Part shown: positions 4,347 to 8,511 of the stretch, one piece after another
Position numbering within the stretch: position 1 is the first letter of the stretch
Layout of the letters: the number at the start of each line of letters is the position of its first letter
Source of the DNA: Pseudomonadota bacterium
GTDB taxonomy: Bacteria; Myxococcota; Bradymonadia; UBA4248
Assembly: GCA_017613855.1 (NCBI GenBank)
Contig: JAGACY010000268.1
Location: 1 to 8,511 of the forward strand
Reading direction: 5' to 3'
Length of the DNA: 8,511 nucleotides
Program-made: the position numbers and the translations under genes
Notes under the pieces: model-generated
Told to the model about the DNA's origin: nothing
Databases searched by the model: none
What the model saw: only the letters and a program-made list of their open reading frames with translations

Positions 4347-6443
4347 TTAATCGTGCCGGTGGTACCACTGCAGATATTCCCAGTCTCGGATGAGCGTTTG
4401 AATCTGCGGGTCTTCGAGCGGTTTTTGAATGGGTGAAATCATGGTACCGGCGGGCATGAGCTCGCGAGAGACATTGACTTTTTCGTCAATGGGGGTGCTG
4501 CCGTGATCCGGCAAAGTCATTCTTGGTTTTTGGCCGATAAAGCTTGCATTTGATGTCTCGCGCCATGCCGTGTCGGTCGCAAATTCGTAAGTGACGCGCG
4601 AACCGTCGCCGTAACGGTGCGAAATGGCCGATGGTACATTGGTTGCGCCGATAAACTGCAGTACTGGAAGGTTAGAATGACGAATTTGTGGTGTTGAGTG
4701 CTCCATCGCCAAATCTTGATGGATAAAGCTGCGGATGTCGACGTGGCTCATCGGCGAGGGAATGTCATGATTTGCGCCCCAAACGACCATCACGCAATGG
4801 GTCATCAAATCCTGAATGGCAATGCCGTGCCCCAGTAAATAGCCGTCATCAAAGAGGGATTCGCCATGATCGCTGATGAAGATGAGCAGCGTATTGTCGA
4901 GCATTTTTTTGTCTTCGAGAGCCTTGATGAGGCGGCCTGCGGCCATGTCGAGATGGTGGACCTGGTTGGCATAGCTGCGCCAAAGGCGCGGGCGAGTTTT
5001 GACGGCAATTTCGGTGCGTTTGATCTCGCGGTCGATGAAGACAGATGGGTTGTACTGCTGATAGGGAAAATGCGGATCCTGATAGAAAACATACATAAAT
5101 AAAGGCTGATTCGTATCGTAATCCGCAAGGAATTTTTCGGCTTCATCCATGAGGACGCGCGCAGGGACGCTTTCGTGGTGATAAATATTGGCCTCGATAA
5201 ATCTGGGATCGACGAGGGTATCGCCATTCCGGTTCCAGCCGCAGCTTTCGTCAAACTTCTCGTCGAGCATGCTTTCACCGCTAAAAGCAGCCGTATAGTA
5301 ACCGAGGTTTTTGAAATCATCGACGAGGGAATGGCCGGGCTCGAAATAGCTGCCCCAGAATGTCTGTGTGATGCTGTTTTGCGTAAATCCTCTCGTGGCA
5401 AAGGCCTGATCATGGCGGATGGCACCGCGTTGGATGAGTTTTTGGAGTTCGGGCATGACAGGTTTGCCATCGATCTGGGCATCGAGCATATCCCAGCGCA
5501 CGCTTTCCATAAGAACGACGACGACATTGCGCCGGTCGGGATGGCTTTGGGTTTCGGGCATGCCCATATTTTCGGTGCGTTTTTTGAGGGCAGGCGGGAT
5601 CTGTTCGGTTTTGAGATCGTCGAGCAGCAGGTTTTGATTGGTACCATCATCGGGGGCATCGAGTGCATAGGGATGCAAATCCCCGTCGAATGGCATGGTA
5701 TCGGGAGGTAAATCAAAAGCGCCGTATCCGTCGCCATCCACATCGGTGCAGATGTGTACGATGCCGTTAAAAATGGCGCCCATCATGGATTCTTCGGCCA
5801 TGACATGGCGCGTTTTGGGAAAGTTGTGTCCCCAGATGCTCATCAAAAGGATGCCAAAAACAAATGAGACTGCGGTGATACTGACAATGCTCCAGGTCGG
5901 GATTTTGTCGAGTTTTGAGGCTTTTTTGCGGGGTTTAAAGACCCATCGAAAGAAAAAGAAAACGGCAACCGTGAAGGCCGCAATTCCCAAGAGGGACAGC
6001 AGAATGACGTCACCGTACCATTGAAAAGCCTGAACGAGCATGCGCCAGACGCCGCCGACGCCGCTTGCAAACTCAAAAAAATCGAAGGCATCGCCCAGAT
6101 ATTCGCTGATGCCATGCCGGAATATGAGTTCAACGACGACAATGACTATCCATAAAGTGGCGCACCACCGAACGATTTTGTCGACTGATCTTTTGGTTAG
6201 TTTACAGACGGCGGCACATATTCCTGTCCATAGACCGCACAATGCTGCGCATAAAATGGCGGCAACCAGTATGAATCCCAGTTTTTCAGAGAAAGATGTG
6301 AATTTGATAAAAGTCAGCCATCCTGTGCCGCCAAAGATGGCCAGGCGAACCTGTAGGCTGATCAGCTCTGTAAAAACGGTAAAAGCCCATAGCAGAATAA
6401 AAATTCTGCCAGGGCGAAAAATAGACGAGTCAGAGGAGGTCAT
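4347..6443 (-). CDS. Membrane-anchored alkaline phosphatase/sulfatase-superfamily enzyme (LtaS/EptA/YejM-like)
   Basis: The 698-residue product has five predicted membrane helices (about 14-36, 56-80, 92-108, 145-168, 184-204), a linker, then a large extracytoplasmic catalytic domain (about 305-560). Visible metal and active-site candidates are E313 in VVVVLMESVRWD, T354 in GFTQNS as nucleophile 41 residues later (in LtaS, Glu255 and Thr300 are similarly spaced), D525-H526 in FISDHGES, and H458 and H539. There is no convincing formylglycine motif, so a phospho-group transferase or hydrolase on lipid or glycan is favoured over a true sulfatase. The linker carries DVDGDGYGAFD (234-244), a calcium-binding-type loop, followed by an HPYALDAPDDG segment. 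Acidic Asp-rich linkers of this kind recur, from memory, in relatives from Myxococcota-like bacteria. Its ATG shares one base with the stop of the upstream gene (TAATG). The ribosome binding site is weak, so translation is probably coupled. Substrate unknown. Confidence 0.85.
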   Translation of the reverse strand: MTSSDSSIFRPGRIFILLWAFTVFTELISLQVRLAIFGGTGWLTFIKFTSFSEKLGFILVAAILCAALCGLWTGICAAVCKLTKRSVDKIVRWCATLWIVIVVVELIFRHGISEYLGDAFDFFEFASGVGGVWRMLVQAFQWYGDVILLSLLGIAAFTVAVFFFFRWVFKPRKKASKLDKIPTWSIVSITAVSFVFGILLMSIWGHNFPKTRHVMAEESMMGAIFNGIVHICTDVDGDGYGAFDLPPDTMPFDGDLHPYALDAPDDGTNQNLLLDDLKTEQIPPALKKRTENMGMPETQSHPDRRNVVVVLMESVRWDMLDAQIDGKPVMPELQKLIQRGAIRHDQAFATRGFTQNSITQTFWGSYFEPGHSLVDDFKNLGYYTAAFSGESMLDEKFDESCGWNRNGDTLVDPRFIEANIYHHESVPARVLMDEAEKFLADYDTNQPLFMYVFYQDPHFPYQQYNPSVFIDREIKRTEIAVKTRPRLWRSYANQVHHLDMAAGRLIKALEDKKMLDNTLLIFISDHGESLFDDGYLLGHGIAIQDLMTHCVMVVWGANHDIPSPMSHVDIRSFIHQDLAMEHSTPQIRHSNLPVLQFIGATNVPSAISHRYGDGSRVTYEFATDTAWRETSNASFIGQKPRMTLPDHGSTPIDEKVNVSRELMPAGTMISPIQKPLEDPQIQTLIRDWEYLQWYHRHD

Positions 6444-8404
6444 TATTTCTTAGTTTTTTTATTTTTGCCCGGACCGTTCATTTTTCGATGAACAACTTCC
6501 AGCGAATTATCGACAAGGTATTCGGCAACCGTCAGCAAATCGGTCACCGAACCCTTTATCCCCCATTTGGCGCCTTCGCACAAGATATCGAACGCATAAT
6601 GCGATAAGCTGAGCGGATCGAGTTTAAAGGCATGGGTGGTGTCGCGGAATTCTTCCATGGCCATCGTAAAGGTGCCCAAATTTCGCAGGATACTTGGTTC
6701 GATGAGGGGCACAAACTGAGAAATGGCAAAACGCAATGCTTTGGATTCTTCGCGGATATGCAGCAGGGGATGGGTTTCCATCTGCTCGGTGCCGCAAAAA
6801 CGGATTTCAGAACGCGCGAGTTTTTCGGCGAGGTCGCGTTCATCGAGGGATTTATCAACATAGAGGTTGATGCGGATATTGGGCGTGCGCGTTCCCCAAA
6901 GGCCAAGTAACATGAAGTCCTTGACGACATCGCGGGGTTTGAGGTCAGGCACATGTTCTGTTTCGAGCATGTGGCGCAGCGTCAGGGCAAAGAATATCAC
7001 GAGTTTTTCGGATATTTCGGGAAATGCACGCATGTAACTGGCATGCTCGAGCTGTGTCATCTGTGACAAATCGAATGCATCCAGAAGGCGTTCATTTTCG
7101 CGTGGTGCGGGATTGCCCATATCCTGAATCATGAACAGTTTGCAGGGAATGCGATCGTATTTATCTTTGGCATCCAGCGCATCGTAGGTGTTTAAGACAT
7201 CACCGAGAATGGCAAAAAATGTCTCGCGCTCGGCATCTGTCAGTGATCCGAGATAGGTATCGGTCAGCCCGCGTGCTTCAAAATGGGCACGCATATTCAT
7301 ATTGAGGCGCGTTTTGCTCGATTCTCCCAACACTTCCTGATGGAATTTATTCTGAATGGAATGGCCGAGGAATTCGATATGGGTAGAAGCATCCATGTTG
7401 CCCTGTGCTTCCAGATCGAAATCGGGATAATCGTGATGAATATCGAGTACCCATGCCGACAAAATGGGAAGATCCTTTTCGAGTGCCGTTTTGAGGAGTT
7501 TGGATTCTTTTTCGAGTGCAGCGGAGAATGATTCGATAAAAGCTTGAATGACGGTCTGATTGTGCGCTTGTTTTTCTTCGAAATCGCCCTCATCCATTTC
7601 GGGATCGTAGGTATAGTAGACGATTTGAGGTGTATTGAAATTGACGTCGTGGTGCTGGCTGAAGGCTTTTTCAATGAGTTCTTTGGCGTGTTTCCAGTCG
7701 AACCATGGATGTCGCGATCCCATCATCCAGCGGATGGTGTCGCGCACACCGATCGTGGCACGCCGATTAAAGAAAGGCTCACATTTTTCGGTCATTGCAT
7801 TCGAGATGGGATTGTCCCGCAAAGATTGCTCAAACGCAATGAGTGATGATTCATCGTGAATATCGGCTTCGAAGTAGATGTCTTTTTTAAGGACATCGAA
7901 AATGCTCTCATCCAGTGCAAATCCTTCGCGCATATCCCGAAGGATGGTTCCCATTTGGGGAATTTTGCATGAAGAATCGATGTCGGCCATGACCTGGGCT
8001 ATCGGGCATTCAAAAAATTGAGATTCGAATGGGCCTGAACCAAAATAAGCAGCCTCTCTTGCCGATTCAAATGCCGAACGGCTGGCACTCTGACGCGTTG
8101 GAAAGAATTGTACGCCGGCGGCGCCCATCCCTTCGGCAATGGCCTGGCGTTCAAAGGCCTTTTCAAAACCGTGAATGCCCAATTTGAGCGCGTCATCCCT
8201 TAAAACTACAAGACCAAGCCTGTTCGAGAACATCTCGATTAAAGATTCCGAAACGGGCTGCTTGCGGATGGATCGCAAATGGTGGGTGAGCGATTCCCGA
8301 TTAAAACTAAATCGGCGCCAACGAATGTCTTCGTCTGTAACGCGAGCCGATTTGAACAATGCTTTCAATACCTGCCGTTTTAGCACTTCGTGATTTTTTG
8401 TCAT
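6443..8404 (-). CDS. Hypothetical cytoplasmic protein of unknown family, 653 residues
   Basis: I do not recognise a family. There is no signal peptide or membrane helix. The composition is soluble, acidic/basic mixed and largely helical-looking, with helix-rich stretches around 275-310 and 380-415. Features worth recording are DIHHDYPDFDLE (321-332), rich in His and Asp, a conserved-looking RATIGVRDTIRWMMG (215-229), GLWGTRTPNIRINLYV (501-516), and a lysine-rich tail GPGKNKKTKK (644-653). The start at 8404 is supported by AAGGA 6 bases upstream. It is the first gene of a two-gene unit with the membrane phosphotransferase-like enzyme, to which it is joined by a one-base stop/start overlap. A role supporting that enzyme, such as substrate supply or regulation, is only inferred from this linkage. 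Base composition is like that of its partner. Confidence 0.75.
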   Translation of the reverse strand: MTKNHEVLKRQVLKALFKSARVTDEDIRWRRFSFNRESLTHHLRSIRKQPVSESLIEMFSNRLGLVVLRDDALKLGIHGFEKAFERQAIAEGMGAAGVQFFPTRQSASRSAFESAREAAYFGSGPFESQFFECPIAQVMADIDSSCKIPQMGTILRDMREGFALDESIFDVLKKDIYFEADIHDESSLIAFEQSLRDNPISNAMTEKCEPFFNRRATIGVRDTIRWMMGSRHPWFDWKHAKELIEKAFSQHHDVNFNTPQIVYYTYDPEMDEGDFEEKQAHNQTVIQAFIESFSAALEKESKLLKTALEKDLPILSAWVLDIHHDYPDFDLEAQGNMDASTHIEFLGHSIQNKFHQEVLGESSKTRLNMNMRAHFEARGLTDTYLGSLTDAERETFFAILGDVLNTYDALDAKDKYDRIPCKLFMIQDMGNPAPRENERLLDAFDLSQMTQLEHASYMRAFPEISEKLVIFFALTLRHMLETEHVPDLKPRDVVKDFMLLGLWGTRTPNIRINLYVDKSLDERDLAEKLARSEIRFCGTEQMETHPLLHIREESKALRFAISQFVPLIEPSILRNLGTFTMAMEEFRDTTHAFKLDPLSLSHYAFDILCEGAKWGIKGSVTDLLTVAEYLVDNSLEVVHRKMNGPGKNKKTKK

Positions 8405-8410
8405 GACTTA

Positions 8411-8415
8411 TCCTT
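8411..8415 (-). promoter_or_regulatory. Ribosome binding site for the 653-residue gene
   Basis: AAGGA on the minus strand lies 6 bases before the ATG at 8404, confirming that start and marking it as the independently translated first gene of its operon. Confidence 0.6.
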
Positions 8416-8467
8416 GATGAATTCATGCCACCATGCATGCACTTATGCCTTTGTACTCGCATGTGAA

Positions 8468-8496
8468 ATTGAAAAAAACAAAATACATACTTGCAA
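8468..8496 (-). promoter_or_regulatory. Weak candidate promoter for the two-gene minus-strand operon
   Basis: On the minus strand TTGCAA (8491-8496) and TTCAAT (8468-8473) are spaced by 17 bases around a T-rich spacer, each four of six to consensus. The leader would be about 55 bases. The region between it and the gene has overlapping CATGC words (8425-8440) but no clear operator. Confidence 0.25.
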
Positions 8497-8511
8497 GACA
8501 GCCCAACTCTC

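Noticed and set aside
5157..5171. SVPAR (residues 425-429 of the membrane enzyme) fits the S/C-x-P-x-R formylglycine pattern of true sulfatases
   Set aside because: It lies about 112 residues after the first metal ligand, far beyond where the sulfatase nucleophile sits; T354 is at the expected spacing for an LtaS-like threonine nucleophile.
5175..5711. Plus-strand open frame of 178 codons antisense to the membrane enzyme
   Set aside because: It lies wholly inside a well-supported gene with clear active-site motifs on the other strand; its length follows from codon bias of the real gene.
4805..5743. Minus-strand open frame of 312 codons in another frame of the membrane enzyme
   Set aside because: The product is Ser/Arg/Pro/Ile-rich low-quality sequence with no motifs, a frame shadow of the real gene.
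6455..6470. A-rich run (seven A on the minus strand) near the end of the 653-residue gene as a programmed frameshift site
   Set aside because: The A AAA AAC heptamer is not in the reading phase needed for -1 slippage, and a -1 shift would reach a stop codon almost at once.

Overview
The window suggests a Gram-negative bacterium of intermediate GC (about 45-50 % in most genes). Three proteins look exported, inner-membrane or outer-membrane, and there is a GlmU-like hexapeptide protein. YwqK/MORN-like repeat giants and an LtaS-type enzyme with a DxDGDGYG calcium-type loop recall Myxococcota/Bradymonadales-like (former Deltaproteobacteria) genomes. That placement is an impression from protein style, not a demonstrated assignment. 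No rRNA, tRNA, CRISPR array or transposase gene is visible.

Layout. (i) 24-3133, minus strand: a two-gene unit. A 788-residue secreted protein built on 24-residue YwqK/MORN-like repeats comes first, then a 248-residue left-handed beta-helix protein related to UDP-GlcNAc pyrophosphorylase. The pair overlaps as ATGA. (ii) 3134-3563: a 430-base divergent intergenic region. It has a GC-rich, heavily folded block (3251-3380) followed by an AT-rich promoter region with a Fur-box-like sequence next to the following gene. (iii) 3564-4214, plus strand: a small, AT-rich, signal-peptide-bearing, probable outer-membrane beta-barrel protein. (iv) 4215-4346: a convergent intergenic region with a second pair of strong hairpins. 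(v) 4347-8404, minus strand: a two-gene unit. A 653-residue cytoplasmic protein of unknown family comes first, then a 698-residue five-helix membrane enzyme of the alkaline phosphatase/sulfatase superfamily (LtaS/EptA/YejM-like). Stop and start overlap as TAATG.

How the genes may work together. The two minus-strand pairs are each probably translationally coupled. A periplasmic phospho-group transferase with an unknown cytoplasmic partner points to cell-envelope modification, and a sugar-nucleotide-type beta-helix with a secreted repeat protein is also compatible with envelope work. No direct link between the two operons is visible. The most notable non-coding signal is a pair of related two-hairpin repeats, in opposite orientation, bracketing the AT-rich barrel gene. 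The inner hairpins share an identical 8-base and 9-base arm pair including the bulged base. This resembles REP/BIME-like or MITE-like structured repeats, and the barrel gene may be a cassette carried between them or simply have collected them at both ends.
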